In this document: piece by piece, positions 47,823 to 59,800 of the stretch
Numbering within the stretch: position 1 is the first letter of the stretch
How the letters are laid out: the number at the start of each line of letters is the position of its first letter
Origin: Phoronis australis
Taxonomy: Eukaryota > Phoronida > Phoronidae
NCBI GenBank assembly: GCA_002633005.1
Contig: NMRA01000333.1
Coordinates: 272,391 to 336,390 of the forward strand
Length of the DNA: 64,000 bases
Direction: 5' to 3'
The notes under the pieces: model-generated
Told to the model about the DNA's origin: nothing
Databases searched by the model: none
The model's input: only the letters and a program-made list of their open reading frames with translations
Translations under genes and position numbers: made by a program

Positions 47823-49808
47823 CGTGATGACCTAGAAATATGCTAATGAGGTGTGGTCCTCAGAAATTTCCCTTCCTGGCGACTTCAGTGTGACCACTGT
47901 ATCTCCTTTCATACGGAATTCCTTGAATAAACGTATGGTCTGTCATAACATATACGTATAATGTCTGTACGTCGAATCCTACGTTCATAAAACACGTTGA
48001 AAATTCTGATTTTTTCTACGGTTTTACGCCATCCATCATGGCGGACAAAAAGGCGCCTGGGTATAGTATCCCACAATGCACTTCAACTTCGGATGCGTGC
48101 GCATCTCCATTCACAACTTTTTACTACGAGCGAAGATAATTATATGGTTGCGTGTGCACTATTCGGATTCTAGTGTACTTGTAAGCTTTGGACTCGATTC
48201 CTGTTTTTAATTTCCGGGAGTGCAGGTAGCACATACGTTCGTGCATAGTTGAAACCAGGTATCATTTGAATCAGTTTGATACTCAAATCGTTCAATGATC
48301 ATTTTCGTACTGTGTTCAACAGCTGAGCTGTGGTTACGACAGGTTACGTGTGCACCTTCTGTCCTGATTCTTCTGTATTTGTAAAGTGGCTGGCTGGCTA
48401 AGATATGATTAGATCCATGTTTATGTATGGCCATAGGGGGATACTATGGTTGGGACGGCCACGTTATGCCTCAATCTCACAGGAAATGTCATACCAGACA
48501 ATAGACTTTATCGCCGGTATCTATCTATGGTTACATCTATTCAGCTTTCGAGGTGACGTGTAAAAGAGAGTTCTGTGCATACGCTGTAAAGGCTGAAGTG
48601 GAGGGCATAATCAGTGTGGGGCATGACTAAAAAGTTCAGAACACGTGCGTTTGTCCTCGGTTGCTCAAACTCAATAAACTTTTGTGCATTGTCTTAAAAC
48701 TTTCAAGAGTTTATTACCATAAGTACCTTTTCATGCATTTAAAAAGAAAACATGAGTTGATGCTGAAACTTGCAGACAAGTGATGAATATACTTGCTACA
48801 GTGATTGGTCAACTTCACTCAATTATAGGACTTAGGTCAAATTCTCTGATAAATGGAAATCTTGATGACTGTACAGTGCTCCTTTGACGAAGTACAGCAT
48901 GCTGTGAAATGGGCCGAGATTCTAATGCACTCTTGGAAGAACATTGAGATAAAAACTTTCTAGCTCTCACTCTAGCTATGGCAAACATCAGGAGCGCGAC
49001 ATGTTGGGTTTTCAATTGAAAAACATTTATCAACTCACAGGAGGTTCATCTTGGGCATTTTCTTTCACTTAAAGTTCCTTTATCCCAACAATATTTTTGC
49101 CATATCTCAGGCCCTGGGCCCAGTACCGAGTAACATCGTTTTAAAAGGTAAATCATTGGTAAATCAGTTTCCGTGGTGAATAAGTTTCCTGACCACTCTT
49201 GCTCATGCATAACTTTTCTCGTCATTTGAAGATATGTGAAGAACTTTCATTTGAGTAAGTCAGTATTTACCAGTAATTTGTTTTTGCATCAAATTATTTA
49301 TTTCTCGCAAAAGTAAATTTTGCCAGATTTGCTAATCTTCCTTTTTCAATGGCTGATTGCTACAATGCAACAAATTGTGGAAACTTTTAATTACCAAATG
49401 TTGTTTAATGCTATCTACACTAAGTATTTAAACTAAGCGTGTGCCAGTAAACAACAAAATTTTCTTAATCTTTATTTTCATGAAGAAATTTTACAAAATA
49501 GAATTTCAAATATTGTGTGCTAAGTAAGTGGAAAATTACCATATAAATATATAAAGTTGATAAATATATATATATATGTGTTAAAAACCTAATGACTGAC
49601 GGCACTACCCTGTACATTTTAACGATAACAGTGGCACCTGGCAATAACTTCGATGAGACCGAAGTTGACCGTTCCGCTCTTAAATCCACCTGTTTACTGC
49701 GAAGTTAATTGGCGCTGTTATCTTCGATCCAAGACCGAAAAGCATTCATACTGACTACAGCAATAAACCCGCCTTCCAAAAATAAACTTGGTATTAATAT
49801 CCCATACC
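47823..49808. promoter_or_regulatory. EPC upstream region with YY1-like motifs
   Basis: No coding exon is supported here. The EPC 5'-UTR exon and promoter should lie here because an acceptor (TTTCTAG) sits 9 bp before the ATG. ATGGCGG words of the YY1 type occur at about 48038 and, inside the gene, at about 47419. The start sites themselves are not identifiable. Confidence 0.4.
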
Positions 49809-50671
49809 NNNNNNNNNNNNNNNNNNNNNNNNNNNNNNNNNNNNNNNNNNNNNNNNNNNNNNNNNNNNNNNNNNNNNNNNNNNNNNNNNNNNNNNNNNNN
49901 NNNNNNNNNNNNNNNNNNNNNNNNNNNNNNNNNNNNNNNNNNNNNNNNNNNNNNNNNNNNNNNNNNNNNNNNNNNNNNNNNNNNNNNNNNNNNNNNNNNN
50001 NNNNNNNNNNNNNNNNNNNNNNNNNNNNNNNNNNNNNNNNNNNNNNNNNNNNNNNNNNNNNNNNNNNNNNNNNNNNNNNNNNNNNNNNNNNNNNNNNNNN
50101 NNNNNNNNNNNNNNNNNNNNNNNNNNNNNNNNNNNNNNNNNNNNNNNNNNNNNNNNNNNNNNNNNNNNNNNNNNNNNNNNNNNNNNNNNNNNNNNNNNNN
50201 NNNNNNNNNNNNNNNNNNNNNNNNNNNNNNNNNNNNNNNNNNNNNNNNNNNNNNNNNNNNNNNNNNNNNNNNNNNNNNNNNNNNNNNNNNNNNNNNNNNN
50301 NNNNNNNNNNNNNNNNNNNNNNNNNNNNNNNNNNNNNNNNNNNNNNNNNNNNNNNNNNNNNNNNNNNNNNNNNNNNNNNNNNNNNNNNNNNNNNNNNNNN
50401 NNNNNNNNNNNNNNNNNNNNNNNNNNNNNNNNNNNNNNNNNNNNNNNNNNNNNNNNNNNNNNNNNNNNNNNNNNNNNNNNNNNNNNNNNNNNNNNNNNNN
50501 NNNNNNNNNNNNNNNNNNNNNNNNNNNNNNNNNNNNNNNNNNNNNNNNNNNNNNNNNNNNNNNNNNNNNNNNNNNNNNNNNNNNNNNNNNNNNNNNNNNN
50601 NNNNNNNNNNNNNNNNNNNNNNNNNNNNNNNNNNNNNNNNNNNNNNNNNNNNNNNNNNNNNNNNNNNNNNN
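49809..50671. other. Assembly gap (863 N)
   Basis: Hides the start of the RBBP9-like gene and any promoter shared with EPC. Confidence 1.
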
Positions 50672-50672
50672 T

Positions 50673-51200
50673 GGTGATGTCCATCTTTGCAACTGGTACG
50701 ACTCCGTGGCGAAGGATATTCGAAAGAAATGCAACATCACTGTTTTGCTCGAAAACATGCCTGACCCTGTGTATGCGAGAGAGGCAATATGGCTGCCATT
50801 TATGGAAAACGAGCTAAAGTGTGATGATGAAACCATTATCATTGGTCATAGTTCTGGTGCCGAGGCTGCCATGCGATACGCAGAGGGCCATAAAGTACTA
50901 GGTATTGTCCTGGTCAGTGCCTGCATTACTGACTTGGGGGATGAGACAGAGGCCATCAGTGGCTACTACAATAGACCATGGGAATGGGAGAAGATCAAGT
51001 CAAACTGTCGCTTTATCGTCCAGTTCGGCTCGAGTGACGACCCCTTTCTTCCGTGGGATGAGCAGACGTGTGTAGCAAGTTCACTTGACGCTGATTTCCA
51101 TCAGTATAATGACAAAGGTCATTTTACATACGACGATCTGCCTGTGCTAACAAAGACTGTTGCGGAATATGTCAAGAGGTTCTGTCATACAGATGATTAG
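50673..51200 (+). CDS. RBBP9: RBBP9-like serine hydrolase, N-terminus in gap
   Basis: Small alpha/beta hydrolase of the RBBP9/YdeN family. The human protein is a 186-residue serine hydrolase reported to bind retinoblastoma protein. The frame is open from the gap edge to TAG at 51198-51200 and gives 175 residues, starting at the equivalent of human residue 16 (GGDV). Visible landmarks: NMPDP, IWLPFMENEL, nucleophile elbow IIIGHSSGA (Ser codon 50850-50852), LVSACITDLGDE, SGYYNRPWEWEKIK, IVQFGSSDDPFLPW (catalytic Asp region) and DKGHFTYDDL (catalytic His, 51120-51122). The catalytic triad is complete, so activity is plausible. The human LxCxE motif (LHCDE) reads LKCDD here, so classical RB-pocket binding is doubtful. 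No intron interrupts the visible part. Confidence 0.93.
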   Translation, partial: GDVHLCNWYDSVAKDIRKKCNITVLLENMPDPVYAREAIWLPFMENELKCDDETIIIGHSSGAEAAMRYAEGHKVLGIVLVSACITDLGDETEAISGYYNRPWEWEKIKSNCRFIVQFGSSDDPFLPWDEQTCVASSLDADFHQYNDKGHFTYDDLPVLTKTVAEYVKRFCHTDD

Positions 51201-53349
51201 TCTTTGATATTAATTAACCACCTGTGCTAAAATGGTGTTTGTGTTCAGTGAACCTGCATTTCTTTATGGTTTGGAGGTCCTTTTGGAAATTTGACAGACA
51301 TGTTCCTAACAGTATGGCTGCTGAAAGTTGATTTTCAAATGAAACCGAATACTGCTATACACCCTAGTGACAGTTACACCTTGGACTGAACCCAGAACAG
51401 AAATGGTTAGTGGGTTATTTCAATTCTGAAAAAGGGAATGCATGATTTTACCATATTGGTTTCAAATTAAGTGAAGCATACCATTAAATACTACTGGTAG
51501 CTGTTCATGTCACTTCAATTTATGGCAGCTACAAACCAATGATGTTGATAATTGCTGTTAAAATACCTTCAGCAAAATTGCAGTTTCCTCAGTAAAAATG
51601 AAGTAAAGTTTGTTTAAATCTGAGTTTGAGATATAATCAAGTTAACATTAACGCGAGCGCTAGTTTAATAGCAAAAAAGAAGCTCTGTCGACAGTGGGAG
51701 TGGGCAGTCTTAGCAATATCCGACAGATGTCGCAACTGTTACTGCGAGTCATGAAGAATTCACATCATTTATGGGTAATTCCTTGAGGCACTGAGGAAAT
51801 GGCTCTAACATTATTGGGATGGTCATGGGTGGCGCACCATAAGGGACTGGGGGGGGGGGGCTATACCCCCACTTTTTTCAGTGCTGCGCCGCCCATGGTG
51901 AGTCCTTACCTTAGTAATACAAAGAGAATAGAAACAACGAGTACTATAGATTGGAATAATTCGAGAGTTTTCACTCCTGAGGTCGTAATATTGACTTTGA
52001 AAATGTTTGCTTGGCTAACAGATTTTATTTATTTATTTATCAATGTAATATTTACAATGAGGGTAGCCCCATCAGTTCACACTACTTTCTGTAAGGTGCG
52101 GTGTATGGTCACAAAATTGGTCACTAAACTTGGCGTTGAAAAGTGTCACAGAAAAGATCGTACAATTTTTATTCACAGCTTCATATTATCATACACGATA
52201 TCGATTGGCTTCTATTACAATTATTAACGGAGAACTTGTAATATTAAAACCTAATTAGGCCTGTGATGGTTCCTTTTCGTTGCGAACACGAGTCACAGGT
52301 GCGTACGACAGGCGACCGTCAACGCCTCTTTGTCAGTTTTGGCACGAGTTGCCGGTGGTTTCCGCGATGTTTGTTATTAACGTAAATAGGATGATCAAAG
52401 GGAGGTCAGGCCAGCACTGGGCAAGGGCTGGTTCGAATTTCTAGAACGGTGGATCTTTGGTGTTTTGCAAACGTCGACACTGTAGTTTTCGATAAGGCCC
52501 TTGACGCAGCACTTAGGGGGAAGGGGAATCTGTATAGGCCTACACGACGGTGACTCACAACTCTATGTTCCTGAGATGAGACGGAACTTGTAATACCAGA
52601 AATGAGGATGCTGTGACGGTTGCTCACAAAGAAAGGGACACAAATTCGGATGTAATGTGGTCCAGAAAGAGAACATTCTCGCGTTAGCCTACCTCCCGCC
52701 AAAATTTCAAATCAGACGTGCTTAAATGAGTGATTACACCTCATTACATAATCGGCGGAAATATGAAGTTTAGTCGGAGGATGACTTGACGAAATTGTTT
52801 AATATCTGGTTGTATTTTAGCGCGTTACTTGGCGTTGGTGGAAACAGGAACACCTCACTATTTCGAAGGTTCACTACTCCGAAGATTCATTACTCCGAAC
52901 ATCTAAAATATCGGACTTAGGTGTAATTTTTATACTTTTACATGCAAAAATAAACGATGATTCGGTTAACAGATGCACTGAGTGGTGTACCTATGATACC
53001 GAAAACAACGCCCGGGTACTAAACGTACACTTAATTGTTTGGATTTCATACGGATGCGAAATTGCCCGCATGTCTTACGAATGCGGAAAAATGAGTACGT
53101 ACTTGCATTTTTAAAAGAATATGAAGTAGGCTTATTGATGAATTATCAACCACGGTACATTCATCAAATTGCATGTCAAGATCGCATCGCAGTACGACTG
53201 AAAAGTTAGGGGCCCCTGCGCCTCAACCTCACCCAATATTGGAACCACGCGCACGGCAAGGTCGAAACTAAATGTAGTCAGTAGCCCACCCTGTCCCTGT
53301 CAGTTCACGAAGTCAGAGTGTCCCATTGAGTATTCCAAATTAAAAGCGG

Positions 53350-53538
53350 TTGGTCGCCGCAGGCCTGCCGACCCGTGCCCCAGATCCGGACCCTGCTGTT
53401 GAGAATGGGTCGTGGACAGGCAATCAGAGTAGACCTAATGAACTGTCGGAGTTCTGGTTTTGGAATTGTGGAAATTTGAAGGGGCTCAGGGCACGGACAA
53501 ATAACATTTGTTGGATGTGTAACACCAGGAAGAGATAA
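53350..53538 (+). other. Short ORF with RanBP2-zinc-finger-like end
   Basis: A 62-codon frame ends FWFWNCGNLKGLRARTNNIC then WMCNTRKR. This recalls the RanBP2-type finger pattern (W.C..CG..N......C..CG..), with the first Cys absent and an enlarged spacer. A possible acceptor (GCCGCAG at 53362) precedes it. It may be a stray exon, a decayed finger or chance. Confidence 0.25.
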
Positions 53539-55579
53539 CCAGGAAGGGACAACTGTTTTAGCGCATTTTAACGTGATTTCAAACGTGATTTCAAAAGTAA
53601 ATGCTCAAGTTATCTGGAATCCAAGCATTATTTTTGAAAGATTAACTCTTTAGCTATAAAATGACACCACTTTGGTCCTCAAAGACTGCATATTACTGGC
53701 ACTGGGATGCTTTGAACGTGACATGTTTACCCTTCCAAAAGATGCTTCTTCCCAGGCATGTACTCGGGCATGAGCCTCTCTTTTGAACCAACAGATGTCA
53801 CTAACATATGCAAATGAGGCTCGCATCGTTACGTCATACGACGTCATACGGCGCGAGCTTCCAATTTGAAACGTCAGGTGCCTATAGTGTAGGACTTGAA
53901 ACGCAGTAGTCTACTTGATCGGGTATATCCTAGTATGATTCCAAGAAAACTAAGAACTCACCCAAGTCAATGTTCAAAGAATATTGAGTATGGTTTCACA
54001 TGAAAATACATTTAATTGTATTTGGATACGCTTGCGTGTGTGTATGCGTGGACTTTGTCATTTTGCTTAAATCCAGATTTAAAAGCAGAAATTCAGTAGC
54101 GTTAGCCCTAAGCCACGGTGGTCGGTGTCGTGGCGGTCCCCGGGAAGTCTGATCCATGCACGTGCAATTCGATGAACTAATGCTAGTCGCTGGTCAGCTC
54201 CGCTTCGATTCATTTGGGACGTGCGGCTTAGCTCGAACCTATGCCCGTGTTCTGGCTCCAAAGATCGTTTTTTGATCCCCAACGGTTTCGGGAAAAGTTC
54301 ATTTTAATAGGGTCATTCCCTGAAGATTTTTTTGAAAGGTATGGTCCCCGAAGTCCTTGGCNTCCAATTTCTGTCTGCGTGAGGTGGACGCAAAGCCATC
54401 AATCTGGACAACTCGGCCCTACGTAGGCCTAATATACGTATACTGTAAAGGCGGCTCAGTCCGCGCCGGGCTCCTGCGGACAAACGGACTGTCGCCGACT
54501 AAATACCATATATGCATGGATTGATGACATAAATTTATTATCAAGCACTGTTTTTGCCACTAACATGCAATTTTAAAAGAAAACAGCATTTCATGGCTCA
54601 ATGCAGTTGAATCGCCTATTTACTGCGCCTGCTCAAAACCGTGGACTCCCTGAGCGACCATCAGTGACCGACTCCACGAGTGTTCTCGTGCGCACCGTCA
54701 GTTGCTTGTCGCAGCCAGTCAAATCGAGGCCACGGACCCCGTATACGCTGACTTTTATCCGTATTTCAGTCAAATTATTCCTTACGGTGACTCGGATTGT
54801 TTAAAGCAAATATTTATTTAATTGTTGCCCAGTGCTGTATTTCAGTAACAATACCGTGGCACGATCGATAGGGCCACGGCGACAATAACATGTAGGAGAT
54901 TTGAAAATACCATAACTAAAGCAAGATGCTTGTGGATCACACCCGCAGCGTTATCACCTATATATTATGACTCCAGTTACGTAACATAAGTTACACAAAA
55001 GCAGGCGTTTTCTGATTGACCAATGGAGAAGCAGATCTCAGGTGGTGTTCACCAGACTGTATGCTCGAGACAATGGCCTTGGGTCAACGGCTCAAATAAG
55101 TGGCGCCCTCACTTGACGGAGGGTAATTTCAAACAATGGAGTGCAGCGCAGCTCTCCCGCTGCTGTAAAATTGTGTGCAGCCACCAACTGCAACGTACGA
55201 TACTCTAAAGGTGCAACCTACACACTCCATAATTTAGCAAGAGACAAGAACAGGTACGAAATGAATGAATTTTTGTCGCTGTGGCGTCTGTCGTCTTAGA
55301 TGCATTGGTCAAATTTTATTGATGGACAAACCTGTCGTCACGACACAGCACAGGTCCAGCCGCGTCGCCGATATGTCAAACAAGACAGCTGTAGGCTTAC
55401 TCAGATGTTACACGTGTCGTTCGTTGTCCATCAAAATCGTTCATTTCATTATGACAGAAATTTCTCTTTAATTGAAACGTTATCACTAGCCTGATACTGA
55501 TCATGAGTTCTCGTCTCGGCAGCATTCGTGCTTTCTGAATTCCGGCTATCAAAAAAACATTGATCATTTAGACCACTTA

Positions 55580-55745
55580 ACTAGGGGCGGATCCAAGATT
55601 TTGAGTCAGGGGGGCCATAGCAGAGTATTAGCCAGGATGTTACCTGTCAGACATTCGCACCCCCAAACTGCCAAATGGAATCTGGGAAAATTTATGGGGG
55701 GCATGGCCCCCTTGCCTTGCCCCCTCTTAAATCCGCCACCGTTAC
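55580..55745. mobile_element. hAT-like terminal fragments (GGGGCGGATC type)
   Basis: AGGGGCGGATCCAAGATTTT at the left, and CTTAAATCCGCCACCG at the right, form the inverted GGCGGAT.. ends typical of many hAT MITEs. The interior has G/C-run words (GGGGGGCATGGCCCCC). Confidence 0.5.
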
Positions 55746-55864
55746 CGCCATAGAATATAACATGTCTTGTTCTTTACTCAGTTTAGAAGGGATTTCTAAG
55801 TTAGATAAGAACTGGAATTTTGTTATTTCGTTAGATCAAGCTCAGAGGAGACAGTGTCACTCAG

Positions 55865-55930
55865 ACTGGTTTGAGCTCCAGACTCCCATTTGGGAGACCC
55901 AGGTTCGAATCCTGGCTTTATCTGGCAGAC
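55865..55930 (+). repeat. tRNA-like sequence (SINE head or tRNA pseudogene)
   Basis: ACCCAGGTTCGAATCCTGG forms a perfect T-arm with a consensus B box (GGTTCGAATCC). Upstream CTGGTTTGAGCTCC is A-box-like and CTCCC/GGGAG could be an altered anticodon stem, but the loop is too short and the acceptor stem does not close. Confidence 0.45.
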
Positions 55931-56837
55931 AATCGACCATTGCTCAAAAGTGTCTCCTACTCTTCTGAGCTCGGTCTTACTAGTGAGGGAATGAATGTAT
56001 GTAAGGGAATAAATGAGAACCACTTTGGAATACTCAACTTCGAGTGTGCAGTGTAAAAAGATTAAGGAAAACAGTTTTCAGGCCATCATGGTCTTTAAAC
56101 AGTTATGGCATTGATGCCTCAGATCTGATCAAGATACCTGATGTAGACTACTACGACTGAAAACAGTACTGCCTCAAATAATCACAAGGATTTACAATTA
56201 CGAGACATGACATGAAATATTGTGAGCTGGGACTGAATAAATAACGATCTGTTCTTTCAAATGAAATCAGATCCTATTTGAATTGGTTTCAAGTTTAGTC
56301 GTTTCAAATATTTGTGACATTGACGGTTGTAATAAATTAGATAGTGTTGGATGCCTAAATGACTTCGCATGCACTCTATCTATTCTAGTCATGAGCTTTG
56401 CATGTTAAGTTTCATGACAAGGCGACAAACAGAACTACCTGGGTGGTGTGTACTTACTTACCTCGTTCTCTTGCTGTAGTTTGATGCTCAGAAGTCCTAC
56501 AGCAAGCAGGCTGGCTATTTTAGAACAACCAACAAATGGGCTCTGACTCCAAACTGTCACATGTCTCAGTTTTGCTGTGACAATTTGAATGTGCTTCGAG
56601 GTCTGTACAAAATACCACAGTTTTGAGAGTTTGTGGTCTTACAAAGTGCACATAAAGTATGATCCTCGAATAAATTTCATCAACACAGCTGCTCAAGTTC
56701 GTGCACACTGCCCTTTGTCGGATTTAGAAATACTCGGATGACATCTCTTGGTCCTGTTGGGTCAGATTTATACAAGGTATATTATGTATTTGAGTGGCAT
56801 GACTGCTCAGACTGACTACCTGCTGTTTTTTTTATAG

Positions 56838-59800
56838 ATGTATTGCAGAATATGGGCCAGCCAGACTTGGAACAACGCAAGACTTCTAACCAGCTGCGTC
56901 AGATTGGTTCGCGGAGTCGCCATTTAGAAAAATCACCGTTTACAAACCACTTAAGGTAGTAGCCTCTTTTGTTACTTAGGATCGAATTTCTTAAATAACT
57001 TTTTAAATATTAAATGTTGAACCATAGATTTATATGTTTTAAAAATCCTTGATGATTACTCACATACTAGTACATAAAATATGCACAGAAAAAGTGCCCA
57101 GTCCTGGGCTTGGTTGCATAAAACTTCAAAATTATCTGCTGGATAAGTTTGATTGTTGCATGACGTCAAGTGCATTGTTCAAGAATAACAATGTGACGTG
57201 TGATAATGCGAGGTCATTCTTGCTAAACGGCGTATAACTTTTATGCAACTGGGCCCTGTGATGTCTAATTATGTGACTGCATTTTTTGTTAATTAATTAG
57301 CTGCAACAGCATGGCTGGGAATTTCTCTTAAAGCCTTTTATCCTGAAAACTCAGCTGTCAAATATGAAGACATAAACATTCCTTGAAAAATGGTTTTTAA
57401 CATCCAAGCTTTCCGACTCAAAGGTGTTAAAATATAACCCCAGACACGCTGTTATAGCTACTCCTGAATACTGACAGTTTGATTCTGTGAAAATTTGTCG
57501 CCCTCTGTTGGTATTCTGCTGTAACAAGAGTCAGGCAGCCACACAACACCGAGAGAAAATTACAAAATGATTTTTCCTCATGAAGTACTTCACCAGGACA
57601 AAGGGTAATGCCCATTATATGAGGTACTCCACCATGATGAAGGGTAATGCCCATTATCAAACATTGAAGTTTGAGCTTGGGTTTCTAGCAACCTTTGTTT
57701 CTGGCAACTATGCGAGCTCAGTTGATTCTCATGCTTGATGTGTGGACTACAGTGTACTCTGTTCTTCATTCCTTCAGGTAGTACCGTACATAATACATTA
57801 TGTAACAGTCATCCGAACACACAGATTCCTACTAGTTAAACACACCTGTCTGCTTTATGTTAAGGAATCGCTTGAAACCTACTGCACCTCCAACAGATTT
57901 CTCCGACACCACTGTTAAAGGTAACAAGAAATCATCAACTTTGGCAGGACGTAAAAGACCTCTAGTGCCTGTGACGACTCGAGGTAAGATGCAAATGCTA
58001 GGAACTGAATTCAGTTTAAAGGTAAAACTTCCTGCCAAAGGTTAGCTCTTTCTCAAAAAAATCACCTTGTATGCGGCTCACAAGCTTTATTGGGATAGTC
58101 ACCTTTTCCAACATGGAACAGCAGCTTAGAAAAACCTTGGCAGTGTTGAGAAGCTGTCTCACAGGTAGAAGAATCTAGGCAAAATCACATTCTCGTTAAA
58201 ATGTATGGCAGTGTCTCACGTAATCTCACAAAGTCTTGCTTTTTAGCGATATCCCAGCATAGGTCCTAGCAATATTGAACTCTACCTTTGTCTTTTGGTA
58301 ACCTTTGCTGTGCAAGTCTGAACAAAGTTGTTGGTCATTAACATAATTTTTTAAGCTGACTATGTTTGGTGACTTCCATCACCAGACAAAACTGTCTAGC
58401 AATCAAAAGAAACAAAACCCATGATCTGTTTGGGCATGACTAGGAGGCTTGTGTAGTATTCTTCAATGAATTATAAGGACATCTGCCAAGGTTATGAGAG
58501 CGTAGCGCGGAATCTTTAATCAAGTAGGCTTCAAAAGCTTGAATAATATTGGATTTCCGCTTTTCAGATGATTAATGTTGCTAGTTTGGATAATTCAGAC
58601 TTGGTCAATTTTGTGTCGTGAAAAAGGTTTCGAATTAAAACTGCACTAAAAGTAATTACATTAACATTTCTGTCAGAGCAAAAATGGCCAGTGGCTGTTC
58701 TTCTACTGTCTTGTCTTGCCACTCTGTTTAGACATACGTAACACATTAATGAGACAGAAAATATTTTTTCCCATCATTGTTGGGTTGTTGTGTTGCAGCG
58801 AATAAATGTGCTAGGCTTAGTAGTGAACACAAGAGTTCAACAGAGCGTACATCTTCCGTGAAGAAATTGGTTGACACTGGCAAAAGAGGTACCACAACCA
58901 AGTCCGCGAATAGTAGGGTAGTCCACATTGACCGGGGACGTGTGGACACCTGTGCTGGTACTGCAGAAGGGAAACCAATTGCTTCTAGGAAAAGCAATCG
59001 CTCTACCATTGTAAAGAGTGAAGCGCCACCTGTTGTTGGTTCAGTTCCCACTGGCTCGCTTAAACAAGATGGTGCATCTCAAGAAACTTCTTTGCAAAAG
59101 ACAAGCCGGAATCTGCAAGGTGATAGAAATGACAAGAGGTCTTCCAATGTCACTGTAACTTCATCTAGGAGGACAGGGCCCCAACGTGAAAATGTCACTG
59201 TAACTCCATCTAAGAGTACAAGGCTTACTCCATCTAAGAGTACAAGGCTAACTCCATCTAAGAGTACGAGGCCCCAACGTGAAAATTTCACTGTAACTCC
59301 ATATAGGAAAACCAGGTCCCAACGTGAAAATGTTATTGTATTTCCAGCTAGAAGAACGATGCCCCAGGGTAACAACGTTACTGTAACTCCAACTCATCAT
59401 AAGTCATCTCAGTCTTCCAATGAGAGCGATGAAAGTGACAATGCTGCTCTGTCTGCCAAACGACAGACTAGGCAGTCAACAGGTGTCGTGTCTGACCTCG
59501 GTGGGTTAACTTCTCAAATAAGGCACTCGCGGCAGTCCTTAACTCCGTCCCAACAGTCCAGTCATTGTGACAGTAGCAAACAAGGTCAAGCGTCGCGGGA
59601 CTTGGCTAACAAGAATACAGGTGATGGTAACTTGTCGCGTAGGTATATGTCTCTGGAAAGACTGGTTCTCTCCAAGTATCCAAAAGTTGTTCTGAGAAAG
59701 CTAGACTTATCTAAGGGGATCGCTACACATCATGTTTCGCGACGAAAAAATGCGAAAGGAGGTTCTTCAACAAAAGCAGTTCCTAGAAGCATTAGAACTG

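Larger units (their letters stand above)
51201..56837. other. Intergenic region without a supported gene
   Basis: Contains the RBBP9 3' flank, a G-run foldback near 51830-51900, a hAT-like fragment at 55580-55745 and a tRNA-like sequence near 55865-55930. Open frames at 51799-52227 and 52406-52702 have no domain signal. Confidence 0.55.

Noticed and set aside
49709-50684. Long open frames on both strands through the 863-N gap
   Set aside because: Artefacts of N translation. Only the plus-strand RBBP9 frame downstream of the gap has protein similarity.
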